Positions 1 to 7,760 of a DNA stretch of 64,000 bases are shown in pieces. This DNA is from Opitutus sp. (GTDB taxonomy: Bacteria; Verrucomicrobiota; Verrucomicrobiae; Opitutales; Opitutaceae): assembly GCA_009695065.1 (NCBI GenBank), contig SIBR01000007.1:1-64000 (forward strand). Reading direction: 5' to 3'. A program made the translations under genes and the position numbers. The number at the start of each line of letters is the position of its first letter. The first letter of the stretch is position 1. The notes beneath the pieces are model-generated. The model saw only the letters and a program-made list of their open reading frames with translations. It had not been told where the DNA came from and searched no databases.

Positions 1-2
1 AC

Positions 3-122
3 CTGCGCAAGCTCGTGGACCATCTTATCGCCGCCGCCCGACCCTGGTCCACCCCAGCAGCCGTCGCAGGCCTGCTTCACACCTGGCTCGCCGATAAAGT
101 AAATTCTGGCGCTCCAACATAA
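3..122 (+). CDS. C-terminal fragment of an unrecognised protein (cut by left edge)
   Basis: An open frame enters from the left edge and stops at TAA 120-122, giving about 39 residues that include HLIAAARPW and LLHTWLADK. The composition, with alternating hydrophobic and charged residues and no low-complexity run, looks like a genuine helical protein end. The other two plus frames close earlier or read as unlikely protein. I do not recognise the family, and nothing about function can be said from this short tail. It overlaps by two bases the first codon of the transposase relic that follows. Confidence 0.35.
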   Translation: MRKLVDHLIAAARPWSTPAAVAGLLHTWLADKVNSGAPT

Positions 123-330
123 AGGCTACATATCAATAGACATTGGTATAAACCTGTTGATTGAAAAAACAGGGCAGCTTTGGCAGCGCGACTATTTCGA
201 CCGGCTCGTGCGCAACCCCGGGCACCTCGCACAATGTGTGCGTTACATTCGACGCAATCCCGGGAAATCGAACCTGAGGCCGGGCGAATACCTGCTTTTC
301 GAAAGCGAACTCGCGCGACAGTTCGAATGA
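121..330 (+). pseudogene. REP-associated (RayT/Y1) transposase remnant, C-terminal part
   Basis: In this frame about 69 residues end at TGA 328-330 and include the blocks KTGQLWQRDYFDR and VRYIRRNPGKSNLR. These match the C-terminal region of Y1/REP-associated tyrosine transposases, where W-Q-R-x-Y-F-D-R is followed by Y-I-x-x-N-P. The N-terminal HUH and catalytic tyrosine region is missing and no start codon is available, because the frame is closed by TAA at 100-102. It is therefore a dead 3' remnant, not a working gene. Such single-copy transposases are known to process dispersed palindromes. A palindromic element lies at 3933-4040, but nothing here proves the two are related. Confidence 0.6.
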
Positions 331-391
331 ACAGACGAAGCCGGTTCCCAAATCCGACCCAACCCGGCGGTTGGAAACCGCCGCCTCCCTA

Positions 392-1420
392 CTACAGCCC
401 GAGATACAAATCCCGTCCCCGCACCAGGGCCTCGATCTTCCGATCGGCGATCGAGCGCTTGAGCATCCAGAAACCGCAGTCGGGGTGGACCCAGCGCACG
501 CGGCCGGGGCCGACCTTCTTCTCCACGGCCTCGATGCGCGCGGCGACTTCGTCCGGCGTCTCGATGTGGTTCACCTTGATGTCGATGACGCCGACGCCGA
601 GCGTGATTTTCTTGTCGATGCGCTTGAGGGCATCGAGGTCGCTCTTCGGGCGATGCGCGAGTTCGAGCACGAGATGGTCGGTGTGCAGCGCGTTGAGAAA
701 GGCGATGAGCTTGTTCCAGTTGCCCTTCTGGATCGTCTGCCCGCCGTAGTTGCCGAAGCAAAAATGCACGGCGCGCTCGGTCCCGCGATCGATGGCGTCG
801 AGCACCCGGTTCATCGCGGCGGCGGCGAGCGGTCCGGCCTCGGGGTTGCCGGGGATGTTCGCCTCGTCGACCTGGACGCACGAGGTGGGCAGGCCGGGCA
901 TTTGCGCGGCGAGGACATCTCCGAGCGCCATCGTGAGTTTTTCGAAATCGCCATAGTGGTGGTCGAGCAGCGTGCGGGCCAGCATGTACGGGCTCGTGAC
1001 GGTGAACTTGAACAGCCCGCCGGCAACGGCGCCCGCGCGCTGGCAGTCCGCGAGCAGATTGAGCGAGCCCTCGCCGAGCGCGCCGGTGACAACCCCGGCC
1101 GGCTTGCGGCGGAAACCCATCGGATGGTGCCGCGAGAATTCGTCCGTGATCGAGCGGCCCACCACCGACGAGATGCCCTGCATCGGCCGGATGAAATATT
1201 CGATCATGCCGTTCGTGTCGGGGTGATTGACGTCGAAGCGATAGAGTTCGCCGTCGGTCGGCAGGTCGATGCCGGCCTGCCGCTGAATGTCGAAGACCAC
1301 GCGCGTTGCGTCGATGACGGCCTGTTCGCTGGGCAGCGCGGCGAGCCAGTCCGGAATCGGATAGGATCCGACGGTGGTGGTGAGAATGCGGGGCGACTTC
1401 GGGAGTTTTGAGTTGGGCAT
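392..1420 (-). CDS. Cobalamin-independent methionine synthase-like protein (MetE C-terminal family)
   Basis: The product is 342 residues and corresponds to the C-terminal, zinc-containing half of MetE. Visible features are the N-terminal T-x-G-S-Y-P motif (residues 16-21), the acidic TDGE segment near 55-58, QVDEANI near 183-189, and the expected zinc ligands His219-x-Cys221 (HFC), Glu253 in LELAHRP and Cys315 in HPDCGF. With all ligands present the fold should bind zinc and a thiol substrate. Proteins of this length lack the folate-binding N-terminal half, so they are usually annotated methionine synthase II-like and the methyl donor is uncertain. The start follows a pyrimidine-rich leader; frames further upstream give Arg/Pro-rich non-homologous sequence. 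It is transcribed divergently from the alcohol dehydrogenase across 545 bases. Confidence 0.85.
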   Translation of the reverse strand: MPNSKLPKSPRILTTTVGSYPIPDWLAALPSEQAVIDATRVVFDIQRQAGIDLPTDGELYRFDVNHPDTNGMIEYFIRPMQGISSVVGRSITDEFSRHHPMGFRRKPAGVVTGALGEGSLNLLADCQRAGAVAGGLFKFTVTSPYMLARTLLDHHYGDFEKLTMALGDVLAAQMPGLPTSCVQVDEANIPGNPEAGPLAAAAMNRVLDAIDRGTERAVHFCFGNYGGQTIQKGNWNKLIAFLNALHTDHLVLELAHRPKSDLDALKRIDKKITLGVGVIDIKVNHIETPDEVAARIEAVEKKVGPGRVRWVHPDCGFWMLKRSIADRKIEALVRGRDLYLGL

Positions 1421-1965
1421 GGAAAGAGTGGGAGTGGGGCTCAACTGAGGGAGACGGGAGCCATTGCCAAAAGATTTCTGCGGCGGACGGGCGGGATTTT
1501 TCCGGTGGTGGTGGAGTGCAGCGTGCCGCGCGTGGGCTTGATGGTAACTCCGTCGGGCGCTTGCAACTCTCAGATTTGCCGCTCCCCGTCGAGCCCGGGT
1601 CACGCGGCTGCAATCGGATTTTCGGCGATCGTGCCTCGAGGCACCGGGGAAAACTCCCGGTTCGCATTGGTTCCGGAAGCGGTTTGAATATTCACCGCTC
1701 TCCCTCCAGTCAGGCGCTTTTCCGATCATTGTCGGTACACTTCAACCTGCACCGGCATCCCCGCCTCGGGCCGGCAGATGATTTTCGACGCAGCTGTTCA
1801 CGCCTCCGCCCACGCCGCCCGTGCCGGTGCGAAAGTACTGACGGCGATGGCGGGTCGCAGGCGGCGCCGGGAGCGGTGGTGGAAGAACGTGCTTTTAATG
1901 CCGGCTTTTGTGGTCATTCCCGTTGGGTCGCACCGCGTGCCGCTCCTTTCCAAGATCACCCCCTG
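1421..1965. other. Non-coding divergent region between metE-like gene and alcohol dehydrogenase
   Basis: No convincing gene lies in these 545 bases; short frames on both strands read as Arg/Pro-rich shadow sequence. The region holds a perfect 14-base palindrome GTGCCTCGAGGCAC (1631-1644) followed directly by a small hairpin CCGGG-loop-CCCGG (1644-1660). On the minus strand, toward the metE-like gene, there is further partial self-complementarity around 1530-1600. I looked for S-adenosylmethionine, cobalamin and TPP riboswitch cores and found no complete match. Confidence 0.4.
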
Positions 1966-3126
1966 ATGATTTCCCAATTCAACATTCCCTCCACCGTGCT
2001 CACGGGCGCCGGTGCGTCGCGTGAACTTGTGCCCCAGCTCCAGCGCCTCGGCGCCCGCCGCGTCCTGCTGGTGACGGACGCGTTCATGGTGACGTCGGGC
2101 CTCGCCGGCACCGTGGTGCGCGAAATGGAAAAGGCCGGCCTCGCCGTCGCGCTTTTCGCCGGCGTGCAGCCCGACCCGACCGACGTCAACGTGCGCGACG
2201 GCTTCCGGATTTTCGCCGACCAGCGGTGCGACACGCTGGTCGCGCTCGGCGGCGGCAGCCCGATCGACGCGGCCAAGGCGATCGCGATCCTCACCTCCAA
2301 CCCCGAACCGCTCAGCCTGTATCAAGGGTATCACAAGATCCCGCGGGCGGGCGCGCCCCTCGTGGTGATTCCCACCACCGCCGGCACCGGGAGCGAGGTG
2401 ACCAAGGCCGCGGTCATCACCGACACCGGCCGCGACGTGAAGATGATGATGCTCGACCGGCACCTGCTGCCGGCCGTGGCGCTGGTCGATTACGAGCTCA
2501 CGCTCACGATGCCGCGCGCGCTCACGGCCCACGTCGGCGTGGACACGCTCACGCACGGCATCGAGGCCTACGTTTCGCGGAAGGCCACCGCGCTCACCGA
2601 CCCGCTGGCGCTCACCTGCATCCGCCTCGTCGCCGAGCACCTGGAGACGGCGTGGCGCGAGCCGGGCAACCGGCCGGCGCGCGAGGGCATGATGCTCGCC
2701 GCGACCCTCGGCGGCATGGCGTTTGCCAATAGCAGCGTCGCACTGGTCCACGGCATGAGCCGGCCGATCGGCGCCGTCTTCCACGTGCCGCACGGCCTCT
2801 CGAATTCCATGCTCCTGCCGGCGGTCACACGCTTCTCCCTCGGCGCGGCACCGGGGCGTTACGCCACGATCGCCAAAACCATGCGCCTCTGCGCGCCGGA
2901 GTCGGACGAGGCGGCGGCGGGCGCGGCCCTGATTCAGGGTCTCGTCGATCTCAACACCCGGCTCGAAGTCCCGCGGCTGCGCGATTGTCCCGGCCTCGAG
3001 CTGAAAAAATTCGAGTCGGTCCTGGAAAAAATGGCCGCCGACGCGCTGGCGTCCGGCAGTCCGCAGAACAATCCGCGCGTGCCGACGGCGGACGAGATCG
3101 TCGCACTCTACCGGGAGGCGTGGTGA
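1966..3126 (+). CDS. Iron-containing (group III) alcohol dehydrogenase
   Basis: A 386-residue NAD(P)-dependent dehydrogenase of the Fe-ADH family, predicted to be cytosolic. The dinucleotide site is GGGSPIDAAKA (residues 95-105), followed by the family signature PTTAGTGSE (136-144). The metal ligands expected from FucO-like enzymes are present: Asp193 and His197 in VGVDTLTHGIEAY, His262 in ALVHGMSRP and His276 in HVPHG. Length and order of motifs are normal for the family. The ATG at 1966 is chosen because the protein begins ISQFNIPSTVLTGAGA, typical of family N-termini, while the open frame upstream does not look like protein. Substrate cannot be deduced; aldehyde or diol reduction is likely. 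No operon partner is evident, and the convergent neighbour on the other strand starts 98 bases away. Confidence 0.9.
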   Translation: MISQFNIPSTVLTGAGASRELVPQLQRLGARRVLLVTDAFMVTSGLAGTVVREMEKAGLAVALFAGVQPDPTDVNVRDGFRIFADQRCDTLVALGGGSPIDAAKAIAILTSNPEPLSLYQGYHKIPRAGAPLVVIPTTAGTGSEVTKAAVITDTGRDVKMMMLDRHLLPAVALVDYELTLTMPRALTAHVGVDTLTHGIEAYVSRKATALTDPLALTCIRLVAEHLETAWREPGNRPAREGMMLAATLGGMAFANSSVALVHGMSRPIGAVFHVPHGLSNSMLLPAVTRFSLGAAPGRYATIAKTMRLCAPESDEAAAGAALIQGLVDLNTRLEVPRLRDCPGLELKKFESVLEKMAADALASGSPQNNPRVPTADEIVALYREAW

Positions 3127-3224
3127 GGACGGACGACGGACGACGGACAACGGAAAGGGGGAAACAGAAAATCCAATTGCGGCTTTTTCTGATTTCCTGA
3201 GCTCCCCATTGTTCAGGCCGGAAC
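3127..3224. terminator. Convergent 3' region with GGACGAC repeats and an A/T-rich hairpin
   Basis: Just after the alcohol dehydrogenase stop there is a short direct repeat of GGACGAC (about 3128-3150). Next comes an imperfect hairpin whose arms are GGAAACAGAAAA and TTTTTCTGATTTCC (about 3161-3199). With U-rich sequence in its 3' arm, the hairpin could terminate transcription from the plus-strand gene, and symmetrically from the opposing thioredoxin-like gene. The pairing is imperfect, so this is a weak call. Confidence 0.3.
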
Positions 3225-3809
3225 TTACTTCTCCAGCAGCAGCTCCTCGATTTTCGCCTTCATCGCGGCGTAGTCGGCGTCGCCCTTGACGTATTGGCCG
3301 CCGGGATGGATGTGGCGGACGACGCCGTGCCGGTCGATCAGGAAGCTGACGCTGGTCCACTCTTCGCCGGCGGTGTTGAGCCACCAGTGCTTGAGCGTCC
3401 GCCACTGGCGGTCGACCGCGACGGGAAACTCGAAGCCGAACCGCCGCGCCTGTTGCTTGACCGCATCCAGCACGAGCGGCCCGGGCGATTTGTGATGATA
3501 AAAGCCGACGACCTCGAGGCCGCGCTCGCGGTAGTCGCGGTAAAACTCGTTCAGCGCGGGGGCGGTGGCCTTGCAAAAAGGGCAGTTGGGCGCGGTCCAC
3601 CAGCGGACGAGCACGACCTTGCCCGCGAGGTCCGGTAGTTGCAGCGGCGCGGAGTTGAACCAGTCGGAGACGTTCCAAGCCGGCGCTTTCCGGCCGAGCA
3701 GGGATTCGCCGGCCCGGAGGGTGAGCGGCGAAAATACGGCGAGGAACGCGACGAGCAGGCCTAACCCCGGCAGCCGGGTTCTCCGAATTTTCAGGGTGAA
3801 GGGGATCAT
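3225..3809 (-). CDS. Exported thioredoxin-like (TlpA/redoxin) protein
   Basis: A 194-residue protein with an N-terminal signal or anchor segment (positively charged RRTRLPG followed by LGLLVAFLAVF, residues 9-27) and then a thioredoxin-fold domain of the AhpC/TSA-redoxin type. The active site is WWTAPNCPFCK with Cys76 and Cys79, a CxxC pair that could reduce or oxidise disulfides outside the cytoplasm. The conserved GKVVLVRWW strand precedes it. Near the C-terminus SVSFLIDRHGVVRHIHPGG matches the usual F-L-I-D-x-x-G strand. The start at 3809 is preferred over an upstream one because it places the signal segment at the N-terminus. A partner protein is not encoded nearby, so the redox target is unknown. 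Confidence 0.82.
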   Translation of the reverse strand: MIPFTLKIRRTRLPGLGLLVAFLAVFSPLTLRAGESLLGRKAPAWNVSDWFNSAPLQLPDLAGKVVLVRWWTAPNCPFCKATAPALNEFYRDYRERGLEVVGFYHHKSPGPLVLDAVKQQARRFGFEFPVAVDRQWRTLKHWWLNTAGEEWTSVSFLIDRHGVVRHIHPGGQYVKGDADYAAMKAKIEELLLEK

Positions 3810-3932
3810 GGCTGCGCCGTTTCCGTAAGATGGCCCGCTGGGGCGCGTCCGCAAGCGTCGGGAAGATCTGACAGTGGCCCGGTGCTGCGCTCAGGGCTTC
3901 GGCTGGCGGAGCGGATGATCGGCCGAGGAAGG

Positions 3933-4040
3933 AGAAAAGGGGTCATGTCGTGACGCTTGACAGATGTCCCGACCCGACGGCCCATTCCTTCGTCTCTTTA
4001 GGGGCTGCATTTCAAAAGTCACGACGCGACCCCTTTTTCT
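3933..4040. repeat. 108-base imperfect inverted-repeat element (REP/MITE-like)
   Basis: Arms of about 28-29 bases run inward from each end. The left begins AGAAAAGGGGTC and continues to GTCGTGAC (3933-3953). The right, read as its complement, begins AGAAAAAGGGGTC and also continues to GTCGTGAC (4020-4040). The arms differ by one extra A, two bases in the middle and two near the inner end. About 50 bases lie between them. No reading frame runs through it. It sits between the 5' end of the thioredoxin-like gene and the 3' end of the penicillin-acylase gene. The structure is typical of a small non-autonomous or REP-type palindrome. Confidence 0.55.
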
Positions 4041-4055
4041 GCACCTGGAGCACTG

Positions 4056-6533
4056 CTATCGCGCCGGTTCAAGCCTCAGTCGTTCGTTCGACTGTTGCTC
4101 CACAGCCGAGCGGCTGAAGACTAGGGGAAAATAGTCGCCTCGCGCCCAAACCGGAGCGAGGTCGCGATAGTGGGGACTGGCCGGATCGCCCGATTGACCC
4201 GGCGTATTCACGACGCGAGACGCATCCCAATTGCCGACGTCCAGCACCATGCGAAACGACGCCCCGGAGGTGAGTCCGAAATCGGTGGGCCGGTAGCTGG
4301 TGGCCATGGGTGTGGCGCCGGAACCGCCAATGGGCCACTCGCCGACATCCAGTTTCTGACGCGTGGCTTCGTCGACCACGGCGCGCAGCGGGTGACGAAA
4401 ATCGGCGCGGTGCAGGCTGCCCCACTGCCACTTTGACGGGTCGTTTGTGCCGAGACGCTGTGTCACGTCCGCGACCGCCAGCGCGAGACTAGAGAGGAGC
4501 AGCGCATCGCGTTGCTGCGCCGACATCACTCCCTCGGGGTTTTCCAACAGAGAGCGGATGCGGGAGGGATCCCCCGGTGCCGCCTTTGCCGATTGCTCGC
4601 CGGCGAGCGCGGCCTTGAGCACCGCGACACGCAAGGGACCGCTGGTCCAGACTTCATAGAGGGCGGCGGCGGCGCTCCCGGTAGCCATCTCGCCATTCCA
4701 GCTGCGCAGGAGCTGCAGACCGACGGCGGTCGCGGCATCGGTGCTTTGCAGGGGAGCCAGCAGCTTGAGGATTCGGCGGGCAGGCCAGGCCACGATATCC
4801 GTCTGCATGCGCTCGGAATCTCCGACCGCGAAGCGTCCGCCCACGGATATTTTTTCCTCGAACAACTGTTTGAGGCGGTTGGATCGCGCTGGGTCGGCCC
4901 ATTCATAGCCAACCCCCTTTTTGGCGGCGGGGTGATCGGGCGGAATGTTGTTCTCGTTGGCCGTGATCACGTAGCCGCGGGACGGATTGAATTCCATCGG
5001 CAGCTCGTCGCCGTGGCGGAAGCCGGCCCACTCGTAGCGTCCGTCACCGGGCACCGGCGTCAGGCCATCCCAGTTGGGCCGAATCGGAGTCAACCCGGCC
5101 GGAATCCAGCCCACGTTGCCGCCACGGTCGGCATAAACCTGGTTTTCACCCGGCGCCCCCCAGCGATTGAGGGCGGCGCGAAACTGGTCCCAGTTCTGGG
5201 CGCGCATATACTCCATCGATCCAAAATACGGCGCCATCCCAAGGTCCAGCCACGCCGCCCGCAACGCATAGGCCCGCTGCCGGGACGCTTCGCCCACCAA
5301 CACCGGACCATGCCGCGTGAATCGATTCACCACCTGACGCGGAGCGGCCTCGCCCTTGACCACGATGGTTTCCGTCGCCCGCTCCATCGGCTCCCAGCGG
5401 CCGCGGTAGCGGTACTCGTCCTCGTTTTGCGGATTCGTTTCGTAGATGTACAGATCCTCCTGATCCATGTAGAAACGCGTCAGGCCAAAAGCGATCGAGT
5501 CGTTGTGGCCGATCGAGATGCCCGGCAGAAACGGTTCGCCGGCACCGATTACATCCAGCCCCGGCGCGCTCAGGTGGGAAATATACCGCAAGCTCGGCGC
5601 CCCATGGGCGCGGTGCGGATCGTTGGCCAGGATCGGTCGGCCGGTGCTGGTGAGCTTGGGGGCAATGACCCAGTTGTTGCTCCCGTAACTGGCCAGCGTG
5701 TCGGCGTCCGGTGCGTTCTCCGACGAAGCCGGGATCAGTGGGGCCGGAATTCCGGCCAACGACGCGTTCTTGCGGTCGAAGCGCGCAATCTCCGTGGCAA
5801 GCTGGTATGCGCGCTTCAGTTCGGCCGTCGGCAGTCCACCGAGATCGACGCCCTCGGCGACCTTCGGCGTCACCGGCGGATCAAGTTCGCGGCGCAGCCA
5901 GTCGGCCCGCATCCCCGTCGCGCCACTCGACAGGGCGGCGGCGCGATCGATTTCCGACGTGAAATTGAGCGTCAGGCCGTGATGGCGGATGCGCACAACG
6001 TCCTCGGGTGACCAGAATGCCGGTTGATAGCCGAGAAGTTTAAATTCCAAGGGCCGCCGCTCCGGTTGCGCCTTCACCAACGCCACGTAGGCGTTGACCC
6101 CGGCGACAAACGACTCGGCCACCCGTTTCGCGTCGGAACCGTAGGCCAGCCATTCGCGGTACATATCGCCGCGAAACAGCACGGACCGTGCGGCGCGGTC
6201 ATGCTCGACCCAGGCCGCTCCGAAATCTTTCGCCATCTCGCCCAGGCCGCGCTTGCGCCACAGGTCCATTTGCCAGAGCCGGTCGCGGGCCGCGACGAAC
6301 CCCTGTACGACGAAGGCATCGTAGGTGGTACCGGCGTAGATATGCGGCACTCCCCAGCGGTCGATCAGTACGTCGGCGGGTTTTTCGAGCCCGGCAATGG
6401 CGATCGCAGCCGGCGCGGCTGCGCGCATCGGCGCCGCCATCACGCCCCAAAAAAGCATGAGGGCCAAAAACGAGTTCAGGGGGCACAACTCTTCTCGAAG
6501 CGCTCGCAGCGAAACGGACTTGATAATTCTCAT
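4056..6533 (-). CDS. Penicillin acylase-family N-terminal-nucleophile hydrolase
   Basis: An 825-residue exported precursor. An N-terminal hydrophobic segment (about residues 20-40) suggests a signal peptide. The alpha chain contains the usual RDRWGVPHI-type block (here IDRWGVPHIYAGT, 57-69) and RDRLWQMDLWRRR-like sequence (83-95). The catalytic nucleophile is expected at Ser285 in ASYGSNNWV, which becomes the N-terminus of the beta chain after self-cleavage. Downstream conserved pieces are GRPILANDPH, GHNDSIAFG and FNPSRGYVITANENN. Family members hydrolyse the amide bonds of acyl side chains, including N-acyl-homoserine lactones and beta-lactams; the real substrate is not readable here. The gene has no close co-directional partner and its ATG is preceded by a CCCTCC-type pyrimidine tract. 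Confidence 0.9.
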   Translation of the reverse strand: MRIIKSVSLRALREELCPLNSFLALMLFWGVMAAPMRAAAPAAIAIAGLEKPADVLIDRWGVPHIYAGTTYDAFVVQGFVAARDRLWQMDLWRKRGLGEMAKDFGAAWVEHDRAARSVLFRGDMYREWLAYGSDAKRVAESFVAGVNAYVALVKAQPERRPLEFKLLGYQPAFWSPEDVVRIRHHGLTLNFTSEIDRAAALSSGATGMRADWLRRELDPPVTPKVAEGVDLGGLPTAELKRAYQLATEIARFDRKNASLAGIPAPLIPASSENAPDADTLASYGSNNWVIAPKLTSTGRPILANDPHRAHGAPSLRYISHLSAPGLDVIGAGEPFLPGISIGHNDSIAFGLTRFYMDQEDLYIYETNPQNEDEYRYRGRWEPMERATETIVVKGEAAPRQVVNRFTRHGPVLVGEASRQRAYALRAAWLDLGMAPYFGSMEYMRAQNWDQFRAALNRWGAPGENQVYADRGGNVGWIPAGLTPIRPNWDGLTPVPGDGRYEWAGFRHGDELPMEFNPSRGYVITANENNIPPDHPAAKKGVGYEWADPARSNRLKQLFEEKISVGGRFAVGDSERMQTDIVAWPARRILKLLAPLQSTDAATAVGLQLLRSWNGEMATGSAAAALYEVWTSGPLRVAVLKAALAGEQSAKAAPGDPSRIRSLLENPEGVMSAQQRDALLLSSLALAVADVTQRLGTNDPSKWQWGSLHRADFRHPLRAVVDEATRQKLDVGEWPIGGSGATPMATSYRPTDFGLTSGASFRMVLDVGNWDASRVVNTPGQSGDPASPHYRDLAPVWARGDYFPLVFSRSAVEQQSNERLRLEPAR

Positions 6534-6780
6534 GATGGAGGGGTCAAAAGCTCTTCTGGCGTGAACGGGAATCGCTTCCGGCAGGAGACGACAACCTCCC
6601 AGTCGTAATTCAGTGCATCTCGCAGGCGAGGCTATTACTCGCGATCACGCTACCCGAGCTCGTCGACTGATTTTCCAAAATATGAAGGAAGTACACGGGC
6701 AATGCGGACCAGTACTATGGCGCATGCTGGCGGCACCGCGTCGTTCGGCGCGAAGAAGACTCCAATGCCGTAAAAAGCAG
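6534..6780. other. Non-coding stretch between penicillin-acylase gene and hipA remnant
   Basis: These 247 bases are visibly less GC-rich than their neighbours and hold no convincing reading frame; the plus-strand frame that crosses them is Arg/Cys-rich and matches nothing I know. The junction where HipA homology breaks off lies just outside, near 6870. The low-GC sequence running from there may therefore be part of whatever replaced the rest of hipA. I found no clear terminal repeats. Confidence 0.4.
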
Positions 6781-7182
6781 TCAAATTGCACCCAGAAACG
6801 CACACATACTTCGGTTGCAGCCTGCCTTTTCAGGATATCGCGTGTCGCGTTGAGTCAACTTAAGGCAACTCATGTAGCAGAGCCGCTCGACCGCGTTGAA
6901 ATTCTCCGGCGTCCGGCCCTGCGTCGCCAGCCACGCATCGATCAGCGCATTGCCAAACTTGTCCGGCAGCGAATCCGCCAGCAGCCCCGGCAGCCCGTGA
7001 AACGTGGTCCGCGGCAGCGCGGGGAATTCATACACCTGGGTGCTCAGCGGCATCGTCAGGGGGGAAAGCTCGATCCCGCTCCCGGCAAACGCGGGGTCGT
7101 ATTGGAAGGCGGCGACCTCCCGCCCTTCCTCCAGCGCGACGGCCCCGATGGTCCGCCCCCAAAGTTGCACCCGCGCGATCAT
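6781..7182 (-). pseudogene. hipA: Truncated HipA toxin (N-terminal subdomain only)
   Basis: The frame starts with ATG at 7182, overlapping the hipB stop codon by four bases (ATGA), the usual hipBA arrangement. Residues 1 to about 104 match the N-terminal domain of HipA Ser/Thr kinases: VQLWGRTIGAVAL, then LSPLTMPLS, GLPGLLADSLPDKFGNALIDAWL and NAVERLCYM. After that the sequence changes abruptly to an unrelated Cys/Arg-rich tail and stops at residue 133. Full-length HipA has over 400 residues and carries its kinase motifs in the missing part, so the product cannot phosphorylate anything. HipA homology ends near 6870. I call it a remnant created by insertion or deletion. Confidence 0.75.
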
Positions 7183-7532
7183 GCCGGCTCACCCCACGTC
7201 CATTTCTTCGGCGTCCCCTCCGGGGCCTTTTTACCGGTGGCCCGCTGGCGCCGGCGGCCCTGCTGCTGCAATTGCGCGATCGGGCTCGCCGCCTCCTCCG
7301 GGATGAACGCTTCAAACCGCTCCACCAGACCGAGCACCCGACAGATCCGCACAAAGCCCGACAACTGCGTCGCCGCCGCTCCCAATTCCAGACGCTGCAC
7401 CGTCCGCAGGCCCAGGCCCGCCTGCTCGGCGAGTTGTCCCTGCGTTAGATTCTTCGCCAAGCGGAGCCGCGCCAGACGTTCACCGATGAGCTTGAGCAGG
7501 ACCTCATCGGTGATGGTGGATGCGATCTTCAT
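7179..7532 (-). CDS. hipB: HipB-like antitoxin, XRE-family DNA-binding protein
   Basis: A 117-residue protein with an XRE helix-turn-helix in residues 14-70; the recognition region is LTQGQLAEQAGLGLRTVQR, typical of antitoxin repressors. The C-terminal third is Gln/Arg/Lys-rich (QLQQQGRRRQRATGKK) and probably flexible, as in HipB proteins that bind their toxin and DNA. It is the first gene of a two-gene operon and overlaps hipA by four bases. In known systems HipB represses its own operon, and a short palindrome lies immediately upstream of its start. Because the partner toxin is broken, the gene may now be an orphan repressor. The reading frame itself looks intact. Confidence 0.8.
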   Translation of the reverse strand: MKIASTITDEVLLKLIGERLARLRLAKNLTQGQLAEQAGLGLRTVQRLELGAAATQLSGFVRICRVLGLVERFEAFIPEEAASPIAQLQQQGRRRQRATGKKAPEGTPKKWTWGEPA

Positions 7533-7534
7533 AC

Positions 7535-7550
7535 GCGTCTAAAGTGACGC
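7535..7550. promoter_or_regulatory. Possible HipB operator palindrome
   Basis: GCGTC and GACGC flank a six-base AT-rich spacer (TAAAGT), giving a 16-base inverted repeat two bases upstream of the hipB start codon. HipB proteins autoregulate through palindromes at this location, so this is a plausible operator. The arms are only five bases and the call rests mainly on position. Confidence 0.3.
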
Positions 7551-7636
7551 TTTGCGCCGCCTTTTGCCGTCTCATCTGCCGCTGGTGCCCATTGAATCCG
7601 TGCCTTCGTTTCCTCGGTCGTGGCAACCGCCGTCAG

Positions 7637-7668
7637 GCCTGCCTACGCCAAGGCTTTGGCGGGCAGGC
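7637..7668. repeat. Strong 32-base hairpin (REP-like)
   Basis: The outer arms GCCTGCC (7637-7643) and GGCAGGC (7662-7668) pair, and an inner stem GCCAA/TTGGC closes on a GGCT loop. The sequence lies between the divergent hipB and NrfJ-like genes, so it is not at the 3' end of any gene and has no U-run. That argues for a dispersed palindromic repeat rather than a terminator. Copy number in the genome cannot be judged from one window. Confidence 0.45.
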
Positions 7669-7760
7669 TCAACTCCCCGCCCGGTAGCTTCAGCAGCAGT
7701 GTGCCGCCCGCTGTATGGAGACCTTGTAACCCGGACCGGGTTGAGGCTGATTCTCCCGTC

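Noticed and set aside
1530..1600. Possible TPP-like riboswitch on the minus strand (CGGGGAGC and CTGAGAG with a short stem)
   Set aside because: The second half of the TPP core (ACCTGATC and its pairing partner) is missing, and the downstream gene is not thiamine-related.
1798..3678. A 626-codon minus-strand frame over the alcohol dehydrogenase
   Set aside because: Arg-rich shadow frame; the plus strand has a complete metal- and NAD-binding enzyme.
6613..7542. A 309-codon plus-strand frame opposite hipBA
   Set aside because: Antisense to HipB and HipA homology, with Arg/Cys-rich sequence.
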